DNA of 11,230 nt, taken from positions 1 to 11,230 of the forward strand of contig CAYVAU010000052.1 in assembly GCA_964448445.1 (NCBI GenBank), given 5' to 3'. Under the pieces are notes generated by a model, which was given only the letters and a program-made list of their open reading frames with translations, did not search any database and was not told where the DNA came from. The position numbers and the translations under genes were made by a program. Source of the stretch: B73-G16 sp964448445 (GTDB lineage Bacteria; Desulfobacterota; B13-G15). Shown piece after piece: positions 5,061 through 11,230 of the stretch; position 1 is the first letter of the stretch, and each line of letters starts with the position of its first letter.

Positions 5061-7505
5061 ATGGGAGGCTCGCCCTCGATCCTCTGTCTCAAGGCATCTG
5101 CAGGGGCCGGTAAGACCCACCGCTTGACGGGAGAATTCCTCTCCCTCCTTTCCTCCTCCCCTCCCCACAGGGAGCGCCTGAGGCAGATCGTCGCCATAAC
5201 CTTCACCAACAAGGCCGCCCAAGAGATGAGGGAGAGGATCATCGGGGAATTGAAGAGGAATGCCCTTGGTTTGCAGCAGTGGATGGGGCGGAAGCTGGCC
5301 CGGGAATGGCTGGAGCTCATCCTGGAACGTTATGGGGACCTACAGGTCCGGACCATCGACAGCCTGGTCTTCACCTTTGTAAAGGCCCTGGCCTTTGAGC
5401 TCGGCAGACAGCCCGAACTGGAGGTCACCTTCGACAGGGATGAGATCCTCGACCGGTGCCTCGACAGGATCCTCGCCAGGGTCCAATGGGGGGAAGGGTC
5501 GGAACTGGAGAGGGTGCTTTCGGAACTGCTCCGGTGCTTCCTTGAGCTGGAGAAAAGGAGCGGCCTGAAGGTGGAGGTATCCCTCAGGCAGAGGATCAAG
5601 GAACTCTTCGAAAAGGGAGACCTCACCGTCTCCGGGGATTCCGACCTGGAGGAAGTGGGGAGGAGGATCGAGGAGCTGGCCCAGAGGCTCCTTTTGTGCC
5701 TTAAGCCCTCCGACTATGGCAGGGGTAAGACGAGGGAAATCCTTGAGGCACCTTTGAGGCACCTCGACAGGGATTATGCCTTTTGGAGGGGAAGGGGCCT
5801 CAAGGGGCCATCGGGGAGCGTCAAGCTCCTCTACCTTGAGCTCATCCGCCTGAGGGATCAGTATCTCAGGGAGAGGGCCAGGGCGAGGCTCAGGCCTTAT
5901 GTGGAACTTTTGGGCCATCTCCGCGAGGAGCTCGATCAGATGGCAAAACAGGAGGGGCTTCTGCTGGGGGGGGATTGGAATCGCCTCCTCAAAGAACACC
6001 TTGAGCGAGAAGGGGTCCCTTATGCCCTTTACAAGCTCGGATTCCCCATAAGGCACATCCTGATAGATGAGTTCCAGGACACGTCCGACAGCCAGTGGCA
6101 TACCTTGAGGCCCATCATCGAGAATGCCCTCTCGGAGGGGGGAACGCTCCTTTATGTCGGCGACCAGAAGCAGGCCGTTTATGGATGGCGAGGGGGAAAC
6201 TGGAGGTTACTGGAAGAGGTGCTGCAGGAGGAATTCCCATCGGTTCCCCCTGAGGGCAGGAGAAGGGAATTCCTCGGCAGGAACTTCCGGTCGCTAAGGG
6301 AAATCGTCGATTTCAACAACCGCCTCTTTCAGCCCCTCTCGGATCCCGATTGGGTAATGGGACTCCTGAAAAAACTTCTGGGAGACGGCATCCCCGAAGG
6401 AACCCTGCGGGAATTCTCCCGGGTCCTTGCAGCCAACTTCAGCGATATCCAACAGGAACCCTTCAAGGGCGAGGGAGGCAGGGTGATAAGGCGGGAGTTC
6501 GTGGGCAGAAAGGAGGAGATACTGCCTCAGATAAGGGAAGTCCTGCTCGAGGAGGTATCCCGCAGTTTCGGTGATCACCCAAGGGGGATTGCGATCCTGG
6601 TCAGGACCAACGAACAGGCCGAAGAGGTGGCCTCCTGGCTTTCCGCATCGGGGATCCCTGTGGTGACGGAGAATTCCCTCAGGCTCAAGCGTTCGCCTCT
6701 GATAAAGGGCATGGTGTCCCTTTTGAAATTCCTCAACTACCCCGGGGATGACCTGGCGCTATGGGGGGCCCTTGCAAGCGGTCTCCTTCATGACCTGCCA
6801 GGGCTGCCCTCCACCGAAATAGAGGCCTTCCTGGGAGAAGAACGAGGGAAACTTTCCTTGTACAGGGCCTTCAAGAACCGGTTCCCGGAGGGTTTCGGCC
6901 TCTACCTTGACCCCCTCCTCAAACGGGTGGGGTTCCTGGCTCCCTATGAGCTCTGCCAGGAGATCATAGGGCGGCTGGATCTCTTCGGCCGTTTCCCAGA
7001 GGATGTCCCCATCCTCAAACGGTTCCTGGAGGTGATCCTCAGGGCCGAGAGGTCGGGGATCTTGAGCCTACCGGGGTTTTTGGAGTTCTGGGAGAGGGAA
7101 GGGGCCGAGCAGAGGATCGGTATCCCTGAGGGGATGGAAGCCGTCCGCATAATGACCATTCACAGGGCAAAGGGCCTCGAATTCCCCGTCGTCTTCATCC
7201 CCCTCACCAACTGGAAACTGACCAACCCCAACATCGTCCGCAGCGAAAGGGGCGAACTCCTGTATCTCACCAACCCCCTCCCCCAGGATCTCGAGATCCT
7301 AAGGGCAAAAAAAAGGATGGAAGAGATCCTGGAGTCCCTAAACCTCCTGTATGTGGCCACCACAAGGGCTGTTGAGGCCCTCTACCTCTATGTGACCTGC
7401 TATCGCTCCAGAAATTCCATTGATCGGGGCTATGTCTCCTTCATCCTCAAGGAGCTACTGGAGGCCCATGAAGGTCTTGGAAAAACTGAAGATCGTAACC
7501 CATGA
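5061..7505 (+). CDS. UvrD/RecB-type superfamily I helicase, AddA-like, lacking its nuclease domain
   Basis: This 814-residue protein is an ATP-dependent 3'-5' DNA helicase of the AddA/RecB branch, which unwinds broken DNA ends for recombination repair. All core motifs are intact: Walker A ASAGAGKT (12-19), Ia ITFTNKAAQEM (46-56), Walker B LIDEFQDT (334-341), III YVGDQKQAVYGWRGG (365-379), IV GRNFRS (406-411), V TIHRAKGLEFP (699-709) and VI LLYVATTRA (762-770). The start chosen is ATG 5061, right before the Walker A strand; an in-frame TTG at 5025 would add 12 residues. The protein stops at 7505, exactly where AddA proteins continue into a RecB-type nuclease domain, and that domain follows in the +1 frame. 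Residues after about 803 (GLGKTEDRNP) may be an out-of-frame tail. A short RecB-like or UvrD subfamily member is the alternative. No AddB gene is visible. Confidence 0.9.
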   Translation: MGGSPSILCLKASAGAGKTHRLTGEFLSLLSSSPPHRERLRQIVAITFTNKAAQEMRERIIGELKRNALGLQQWMGRKLAREWLELILERYGDLQVRTIDSLVFTFVKALAFELGRQPELEVTFDRDEILDRCLDRILARVQWGEGSELERVLSELLRCFLELEKRSGLKVEVSLRQRIKELFEKGDLTVSGDSDLEEVGRRIEELAQRLLLCLKPSDYGRGKTREILEAPLRHLDRDYAFWRGRGLKGPSGSVKLLYLELIRLRDQYLRERARARLRPYVELLGHLREELDQMAKQEGLLLGGDWNRLLKEHLEREGVPYALYKLGFPIRHILIDEFQDTSDSQWHTLRPIIENALSEGGTLLYVGDQKQAVYGWRGGNWRLLEEVLQEEFPSVPPEGRRREFLGRNFRSLREIVDFNNRLFQPLSDPDWVMGLLKKLLGDGIPEGTLREFSRVLAANFSDIQQEPFKGEGGRVIRREFVGRKEEILPQIREVLLEEVSRSFGDHPRGIAILVRTNEQAEEVASWLSASGIPVVTENSLRLKRSPLIKGMVSLLKFLNYPGDDLALWGALASGLLHDLPGLPSTEIEAFLGEERGKLSLYRAFKNRFPEGFGLYLDPLLKRVGFLAPYELCQEIIGRLDLFGRFPEDVPILKRFLEVILRAERSGILSLPGFLEFWEREGAEQRIGIPEGMEAVRIMTIHRAKGLEFPVVFIPLTNWKLTNPNIVRSERGELLYLTNPLPQDLEILRAKKRMEEILESLNLLYVATTRAVEALYLYVTCYRSRNSIDRGYVSFILKELLEAHEGLGKTEDRNP

Positions 7506-7956
7506 GCCGGAGACACCTGCTGGGCGTAAGGCAAAGCGCAGGGGGGAGATAATCCATCAGGCCCTTGCCCTTTGGGAGATCACGGGGAACCTGGAGGATG
7601 CCATAAGGGGAGCCTTGGAACTTTTAGGGGAATCCCCCCGAGAGTGGGACCTACAGGAACTCCTTGGCTCCCTCCGCAGGCTCTTCGCCCTCGAGAAGTT
7701 CAGACAGTGGCTCCAGAAGGAGGGATACTGCGAACTGGAGGTCATCGACGGAAGTGGAAGGAGTCATAGGATGGACCGCCTGGTGATCGATGGGGACACC
7801 CTCCACGTCCTCGAATACAAGGTGGGGGAGAGGGAGGAGGGACATAAGGAACAGGTCAGGCTTTATGCGGGGCTACTTAAGGAGCTCTTCCCCGCAAAAA
7901 GGATCAAGGGGTGGCTTATATATGTCGATCAAGCCCTGATCATCGAGGTTCTTTAA
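7468..7956 (+). CDS. RecB-type PD-(D/E)XK nuclease domain, detached from the AddA-like helicase
   Basis: The 162-residue product looks like the C-terminal nuclease domain of AddA/RecB: GEIIHQAL (26-33) with the metal-binding His30, MDRLVID (102-108) with Asp103, LEYK (115-118) giving the E-x-K pair, and Q129-x3-Y133 in HKEQVRLYAGLL. Every catalytic motif is present in order, so it is not a decayed remnant. The ATG at 7468 lies inside the helicase gene (38-base overlap) with GGAGG at 7460-7464 and AAGGAG at 7449-7454 upstream. The frame is open further upstream to 7420, but the extra residues look unrelated. Its frame is +1 relative to the helicase. Removing one A from the A5 run at 7481-7485 would fuse the two into about 964 residues. 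It may be a separate subunit or the rest of a frameshifted AddA. Confidence 0.82.
   Translation: MKVLEKLKIVTHEPETPAGRKAKRRGEIIHQALALWEITGNLEDAIRGALELLGESPREWDLQELLGSLRRLFALEKFRQWLQKEGYCELEVIDGSGRSHRMDRLVIDGDTLHVLEYKVGEREEGHKEQVRLYAGLLKELFPAKRIKGWLIYVDQALIIEVL
7953..7956. other. Shared stop-codon palindrome TTAA
   Basis: The four bases TTAA give TAA to the plus-strand nuclease gene (7954-7956) and TAA to the minus-strand rlmI gene (7955-7953). The two convergent genes thus overlap by exactly four bases, with no intergenic terminator between them. Confidence 0.95.
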
Positions 7957-9113
7957 AGGACCCGGAGGAGCAGCGCCTTGAAGTAATCCCCTTCGGGATG
8001 CGAACTCAGCACAGGGTGGTCAATGGGGGCCCTCGCACAGTGAAGGACCTGAAGCATCCTGCCGGATGACCTCCCGGCTTCAAGGACTGCTCCAAAGAAC
8101 TCCTCCCGGGAAACCCTCTGGGTGCAGCAGCAGCTGAGGAGCAGTCCCCCTTTATTCAGCCTCCTCATGGCGAGGCGGTTGAGTTCGATATACCCCCTTA
8201 TGGCTTTCTGGACCTCTTGCCTCGAACGGGCAAAGGGCGGTGGATCAAGGATGATGAGATCGTACCTGTCCCGGTCTCCTCTGAGGAAGTCGAAGACATC
8301 GCCCTTTTCAGCGATACACCTCTCCGGCGGAAGGGAATTCACCCTCACGTTTTCCTTCAACAGCTCGAGGGCCCTCGAAGAGCTGTCCACCGCTTTGACC
8401 CTCTTGGCCCCTCCCTTAAGGGCCGACACACTAAACCCCCCCGTGTAACAGAAACAGTCAAGCACCTTCTTACCTTCCGAAAGCCTCCTCACCAGGAGGC
8501 GGTTCTCCCTCTGATCCAGATAAAAACCGGTCTTCTGTCCCCCGCGGATGTCCACCAGAAAGCGCATATCCCCCTCCTGGACCTCCACGGCCTCGGGGAC
8601 CTCCCCCAGAAGGGGACCCTCGCAGGGGGCAAGCCCTTCCCTCCTCCTCACCTCCGCATCGCTCCTTTCGTAAATTCCCTTAAAGGGAAGGAGTTCCCCC
8701 AGGATGCCGAGCAACATCTCCCTGAGCCTGTCCATTCCCTCCGTATGGATCTGAACCGACAGATACTCCCCATAACGGTCAAGGGCCAGCCCCGGCAGGA
8801 GATCCCCCTCGAAGTTGATGAGCCTCATGGCAGAGGTAATCCGCTGCAGAGAGGTGCGCAAGCCAAAAGCCCCTTGGATCCTCCGCCGGAAGAAACGCCT
8901 GTCGATCGCCTCCCTCCTCCAGGTCAGGATCCTTATGGCAATGGGGGATCGGGGATGGAAGTGGCCCTTTGCGATGAATCTGCCCCGGTGATCCAAGACC
9001 TCCACCACCTGGCCCGCTTCGGCCTCGACCTTCTCCAGGGACCCGGCATAAACCCAGGGATGCCCTCCCTTGATGGGCCTTTCGCTGCCTGGCTTAAGGA
9101 GACAATAGGCCAC
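7953..9113 (-). CDS. rlmI: RlmI-family 23S rRNA (cytosine-C5) methyltransferase
   Basis: RlmI-family enzymes use S-adenosylmethionine to methylate C5 of a 23S rRNA cytosine (C1962 in E. coli). The 386-residue protein opens with a PUA RNA-binding domain (about 2-75, including GHPWVYAGSL, residues 17-26). A linking domain follows, then a Rossmann methyltransferase with motif I VLDCFCYTGGFS (217-228), an acidic strand end AVDSS (241-245), motif IV ILDPPPF (288-294) and the cysteine-rich motif VI SCCCTQ (327-332), expected to contain a catalytic Cys. The start is GTG at 9113; no alternative fits the PUA N-terminus. Its stop shares TTAA with the convergent nuclease gene. The family also contains related methyltransferases, so the exact target base is inferred. 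Confidence 0.9.
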   Translation of the reverse strand: MAYCLLKPGSERPIKGGHPWVYAGSLEKVEAEAGQVVEVLDHRGRFIAKGHFHPRSPIAIRILTWRREAIDRRFFRRRIQGAFGLRTSLQRITSAMRLINFEGDLLPGLALDRYGEYLSVQIHTEGMDRLREMLLGILGELLPFKGIYERSDAEVRRREGLAPCEGPLLGEVPEAVEVQEGDMRFLVDIRGGQKTGFYLDQRENRLLVRRLSEGKKVLDCFCYTGGFSVSALKGGAKRVKAVDSSSRALELLKENVRVNSLPPERCIAEKGDVFDFLRGDRDRYDLIILDPPPFARSRQEVQKAIRGYIELNRLAMRRLNKGGLLLSCCCTQRVSREEFFGAVLEAGRSSGRMLQVLHCARAPIDHPVLSSHPEGDYFKALLLRVL

Positions 9114-9171
9114 GGCTCAATTGAGGAACTTTTCCTCGAGTTCCCTGCTTACATATGAAGAGGTGTTTGAC

Positions 9172-9200
9172 ATTTTCCACAAGCCCGGTCTGGAGGTCAA
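9172..9200 (-). promoter_or_regulatory. Candidate sigma-70 promoter of rlmI
   Basis: On the minus strand TTGACC (9200-9195, five of six matches) is followed after exactly 17 bases by GAAAAT (9177-9172, four of six). Transcription would start near 9165, giving a leader of about 50 bases before the GTG at 9113. That leader holds small inverted repeats, including the palindrome CTCAATTGAG (9116-9125) and GAGGAA/TTCCTC arms around 9123-9137. Function is inferred from position and spacing. Confidence 0.45.
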
Positions 9201-9214
9201 TGCGGTGGATTCCC

Positions 9215-9243
9215 TTGCGCGGGAGGGCAGTCGAGTTTATCCT
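9215..9243 (+). promoter_or_regulatory. Weak candidate promoter of the Ski2-like helicase gene
   Basis: TTGCGC (9215-9220, three of six matches) and TATCCT (9238-9243, four of six) are 17 bases apart. They would place transcription initiation near 9250, directly at the base of the hairpin at 9252-9272. The -35 match is poor; this is the best-spaced pair seen in the region. Confidence 0.3.
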
Positions 9244-9251
9244 TTAGGGGA

Positions 9252-9279
9252 ACCCTCCGTCAGAAGGAGGGTGTTTTTG
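9252..9279 (+). promoter_or_regulatory. Leader hairpin with T-run before the Ski2-like helicase
   Basis: ACCCTCC (9252-9258) pairs perfectly with GGAGGGT (9266-9272) around a seven-base loop, followed by GTTTTTG. It resembles an intrinsic terminator, yet it sits 14 bases before the helicase ATG with no plus-strand gene upstream to terminate. Its 3' arm contains the strongest Shine-Dalgarno-like sequence of the region (AAGGAGGG). It could therefore attenuate transcription, mask the ribosome site or protect the 5' end. The structure is seen; the role is inference. Confidence 0.55.
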
Positions 9280-9286
9280 TTGGGAG

Positions 9287-11224
9287 ATGGCAAGGAGGGG
9301 TTCGAAGAACAGGTTCATTGAAGCCGAAAGAAGGCTCCTTGAGGGAATGGGGGAGCCGCAAGGGGGGGATTTTGTCCCTTCCCCTTTCCAGGTCCGTGCG
9401 CTTGAGCATCTGCTTCGGGGGCATGACGTGGTGGTGGTGGCCCCTACCGGAAGTGGCAAGACCTGGATTGCTTTGAGGGCAATGGAGGGGTTCCTCTCTG
9501 AGGGCAAGACCACCTGGTACACCACCCCCCTTAAGGCCCTCTCCAATCAAAAATACGACGACTTCAGGGGGCACTTCGGTTCGGAAAATGTGGGCATTCT
9601 CACGGGGGAGAGGCGCGAAAACTCCACCGCCCCCATCATAGTGGCCACAACCGAGGTCCTCCGCAATGTCCTTTACCGGGGAGAAGGGGGGCCGGATTTC
9701 GTGGTCCTTGACGAAGCCCATTACCTTGGCGATGAGGACAGGGGGACAACCTGGGAGGAGGTGATAATCCTCTCGCCCGATGAAACCCAACTGCTGCTGC
9801 TTTCGGCCACCATATCCAATGTGGAGGAATTGGCCGGATGGATGGCCTCCATCCGGGGTCGGAAGCCCAAGGTGGTCAAGGCCCGGGGACGCCCCGTCCC
9901 CTTGAGGTACGGCTTCCTGAGCCACAGGGGCACCCTCCTGCCCCTGCAGGAGGAGTTCCTTTACGGTCTCAAGCGGGCCAGGTTCTCCTCGGAGGAGGTG
10001 CTGTATCTCCTGGAGGAAAAGGGGCTGCTTCCCGCCATATGGTTTCTCGGCAGGAGGCGGGATTGCGACCTCATGGCCAAGCGATTCAGCACGATGCCCT
10101 GGCCCGGAAGGCAGGAGCGCCTCGAGCTCTTCAGGGAGGTCGCGGGAGATGATCCCTATCTTTGGTCCCACCCCCTCCTTGAGCCCTTGATTGAAGGTGG
10201 TGTGGCCTCCCATCATGCGGGACACCTGACCGGATGGAAGGTGGCTGTCGAGAGGATGTTGGCCAAGGGGCTCCTGAGGGCGGTTTTTGCCACCATGACC
10301 TTGGCGGCAGGGCTGGATGTCCCGGCACGGACCGTGGTGCTCAGCTCCTTAAGCTCCGGAAACGGCCATGAGCTCACCGCCCTGGAATTCCAACAGATGA
10401 CCGGGAGGGCTGGAAGGCGGGGAAAGGACAGGGTGGGTTTTGTGATCTTGGTGGGAGCCGGCAAGAAGGAATGCCTCACGGGCCTAAGGCTCTCCCGGGG
10501 GGAACCCGAACCCCTGAGATCCTCCTTCAGGCTCCAGTATTACCAGATCCTTAATCTCTTGGAGCGCTATTCCCTAAAAGAAGCCGAGGATTTCGTGGGC
10601 AAAAGCTTCCTCCTTTACCAGATCCGTTCCGGGAAGAAGAGGAGGAAGGTGAAGAAACTGCTGCTTAAGCACTTCGAGAGGCGGATCGGCCTGCTGCAGG
10701 AATTGGGTTACCTGGACGAAGGACTAGAGGTGACAGAAGAGGGGAAATGGTGTCTGCTTTTGCGACACGAGCACTCCCTGGTGCTTTCCGAGATCGTGAG
10801 GAGGGGACTGTGGAGGGGGGTGGATCCCGCGACCTTTGCCGGATGGGTCGGCTCGCTGGGCAGCGAAAGGGCACCGCGGAGGCTGATCGAAAGGGTCGAT
10901 CTCAGGGTGATCAGGGGGATCATATGGGAGCTGGAAGCCCTTGAGCGCAAGTGGGGCATTCCGTCCACGGATTTAAAGGAGCTTTATAAACCCCACGGTG
11001 AGCCGGCCGAGGCCGAAAGGAGGGCTTCGGCGGTGAGGGCATGGGCCGAGGGGATGAACTGGAGGGAATTGGCCGAGGAGGCCGACATGGAGGAAGGGGA
11101 TCTTCAGCGATTGATCCTTCAGACCGCCGAACTCCTGAGGGAGATGGAGGATCTGCCCCTTGAGGTAAGCGGCCTTGCCCGGAAATCCCGCGAGCTCTTG
11201 CTAAGGCCCCCGGTCTTCACTTAA
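9287..11224 (+). CDS. Ski2/Mtr4-like DEAD/DEAH-box superfamily II helicase
   Basis: This 645-residue protein resembles the Ski2-like RNA helicase group (Dob10/HelY relatives), ATP-driven 3'-5' helicases acting on structured RNA. Motifs in order: I APTGSGKT (52-59), Ia TTPLKALSNQKY (79-90), Ib IIVATTEVLRN (117-127), II DEAHYLGD (142-149), III SATIS (173-177), IV region AIWFLGRR (250-257), then ASHHAGH (307-313), V TMTLAAGLDVPART (336-349) and VI QQMTGRAGRRG (369-379). The C-terminal WAEGMNWRELAEEAD with EGDLQRLILQTAELLREM (586-620) resembles the DSHCT domain of Ski2/Mtr4. It is much shorter than yeast Mtr4 (about 1070) and has no visible arch insertion. The ATG at 9287 has GGGAG immediately upstream; a stronger AAGGAGGG lies about 15 bases away in a hairpin. 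Its target is unknown; RNA is favoured over DNA by family similarity. Confidence 0.88.
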   Translation: MARRGSKNRFIEAERRLLEGMGEPQGGDFVPSPFQVRALEHLLRGHDVVVVAPTGSGKTWIALRAMEGFLSEGKTTWYTTPLKALSNQKYDDFRGHFGSENVGILTGERRENSTAPIIVATTEVLRNVLYRGEGGPDFVVLDEAHYLGDEDRGTTWEEVIILSPDETQLLLLSATISNVEELAGWMASIRGRKPKVVKARGRPVPLRYGFLSHRGTLLPLQEEFLYGLKRARFSSEEVLYLLEEKGLLPAIWFLGRRRDCDLMAKRFSTMPWPGRQERLELFREVAGDDPYLWSHPLLEPLIEGGVASHHAGHLTGWKVAVERMLAKGLLRAVFATMTLAAGLDVPARTVVLSSLSSGNGHELTALEFQQMTGRAGRRGKDRVGFVILVGAGKKECLTGLRLSRGEPEPLRSSFRLQYYQILNLLERYSLKEAEDFVGKSFLLYQIRSGKKRRKVKKLLLKHFERRIGLLQELGYLDEGLEVTEEGKWCLLLRHEHSLVLSEIVRRGLWRGVDPATFAGWVGSLGSERAPRRLIERVDLRVIRGIIWELEALERKWGIPSTDLKELYKPHGEPAEAERRASAVRAWAEGMNWRELAEEADMEEGDLQRLILQTAELLREMEDLPLEVSGLARKSRELLLRPPVFT

Positions 11225-11230
11225 ATGGCT
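11225..11230 (+). other. Possible start codon of a downstream gene, cut by the window end
   Basis: ATGGCT directly follows the TAA stop of the helicase (11222-11224). It could begin an adjacent gene, but only two codons are visible and no Shine-Dalgarno sequence is apparent, so this is only a possibility. Confidence 0.15.

Noticed and set aside
5340..6101. Minus-strand frame of about 253 residues opposite the AddA-like helicase.
   Set aside because: It is a proline/leucine-rich shadow of the helicase codons, with no start signal or recognised motif.
8217..9158. Long plus-strand frame of about 313 residues opposite rlmI.
   Set aside because: It is a shadow frame of GC-rich rlmI; it is rich in Pro, Gly and His without motifs, while the opposite strand encodes a clear RlmI.
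9167..9172. Perfect TTGACA on the plus strand upstream of the Ski2-like helicase.
   Set aside because: No -10-like hexamer lies 15-19 bases downstream, so it is probably a chance match.
9121..9321. Small plus-strand frame of 66 residues between rlmI and the Ski2-like helicase.
   Set aside because: It starts with TTG without a ribosome site, overlaps the helicase start, spans the promoter and hairpin region, and has no recognisable similarity.
9260..10225. Minus-strand frame of about 321 residues opposite the Ski2-like helicase.
   Set aside because: It is antisense to a region with perfect helicase motifs, has low-complexity composition and no domain.
1..11230. Mobile elements, phage genes, CRISPR arrays, tRNA or rRNA genes.
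   Set aside because: No transposase or integrase motifs, no regularly spaced repeats, no tRNA-like cloverleaf and no rRNA sequence were recognised; nearly all of the DNA is accounted for by housekeeping genes.

Overview
The window reads as an ordinary bacterial chromosome segment, almost wholly coding, with eight confidently named genes plus a separately encoded nuclease domain. A four-haem class III cytochrome c, heavy AGG arginine use, GC-rich DNA and purine-rich coding strands suggest an anaerobic, perhaps thermophilic, Desulfobacterota/Thermodesulfobacteriota-like organism. That placement is inference; no rRNA or phylogenetic marker was tested.

Left part (1-4971). A secreted tetrahaem cytochrome c3 (+) has a well-formed promoter and Shine-Dalgarno site. 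It ends at a strong hairpin that also lies in the last codons of the convergent operon. That operon (-), in transcription order, is uppS - cdsA - dxr(ispC) - rseP - tsaB. All four junctions are 4-nt start/stop overlaps (TTGA once, ATGA three times), which implies translational coupling. It joins isoprenoid precursor synthesis (Dxr), undecaprenyl carrier synthesis (UppS), CDP-diacylglycerol synthesis (CdsA), an intramembrane site-2 protease (RseP) and the tRNA t6A factor TsaB. UppS has Tyr where the family normally has the conserved His of the GHxxG segment.

Middle part (4972-7956). A compact divergent region carries two candidate promoters placed so close to the genes that both transcripts would have very short leaders. 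To the right lies an AddA/RecB-type UvrD-like helicase (+), followed in the +1 frame, with a 38-nt overlap, by an intact RecB-type PD-(D/E)XK nuclease domain. This is an AddA split in two, either naturally or by one extra base in an A5 run within the overlap. No AddB is visible.

Right part (7953-11230). An RlmI-family 23S rRNA cytosine-C5 methyltransferase (-) converges on the nuclease gene and shares its stop through a TTAA palindrome. It is divergent from a Ski2/Mtr4-like superfamily II helicase (+), whose start is preceded by a hairpin that buries the best Shine-Dalgarno sequence. The window ends just after this helicase.

I found no CRISPR array, tRNA, rRNA, transposase or phage gene, and no strong evidence for an entirely new system. 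The points most worth following are the split AddA, the UppS His-to-Tyr change and the bacterial Ski2-like helicase with its structured leader.
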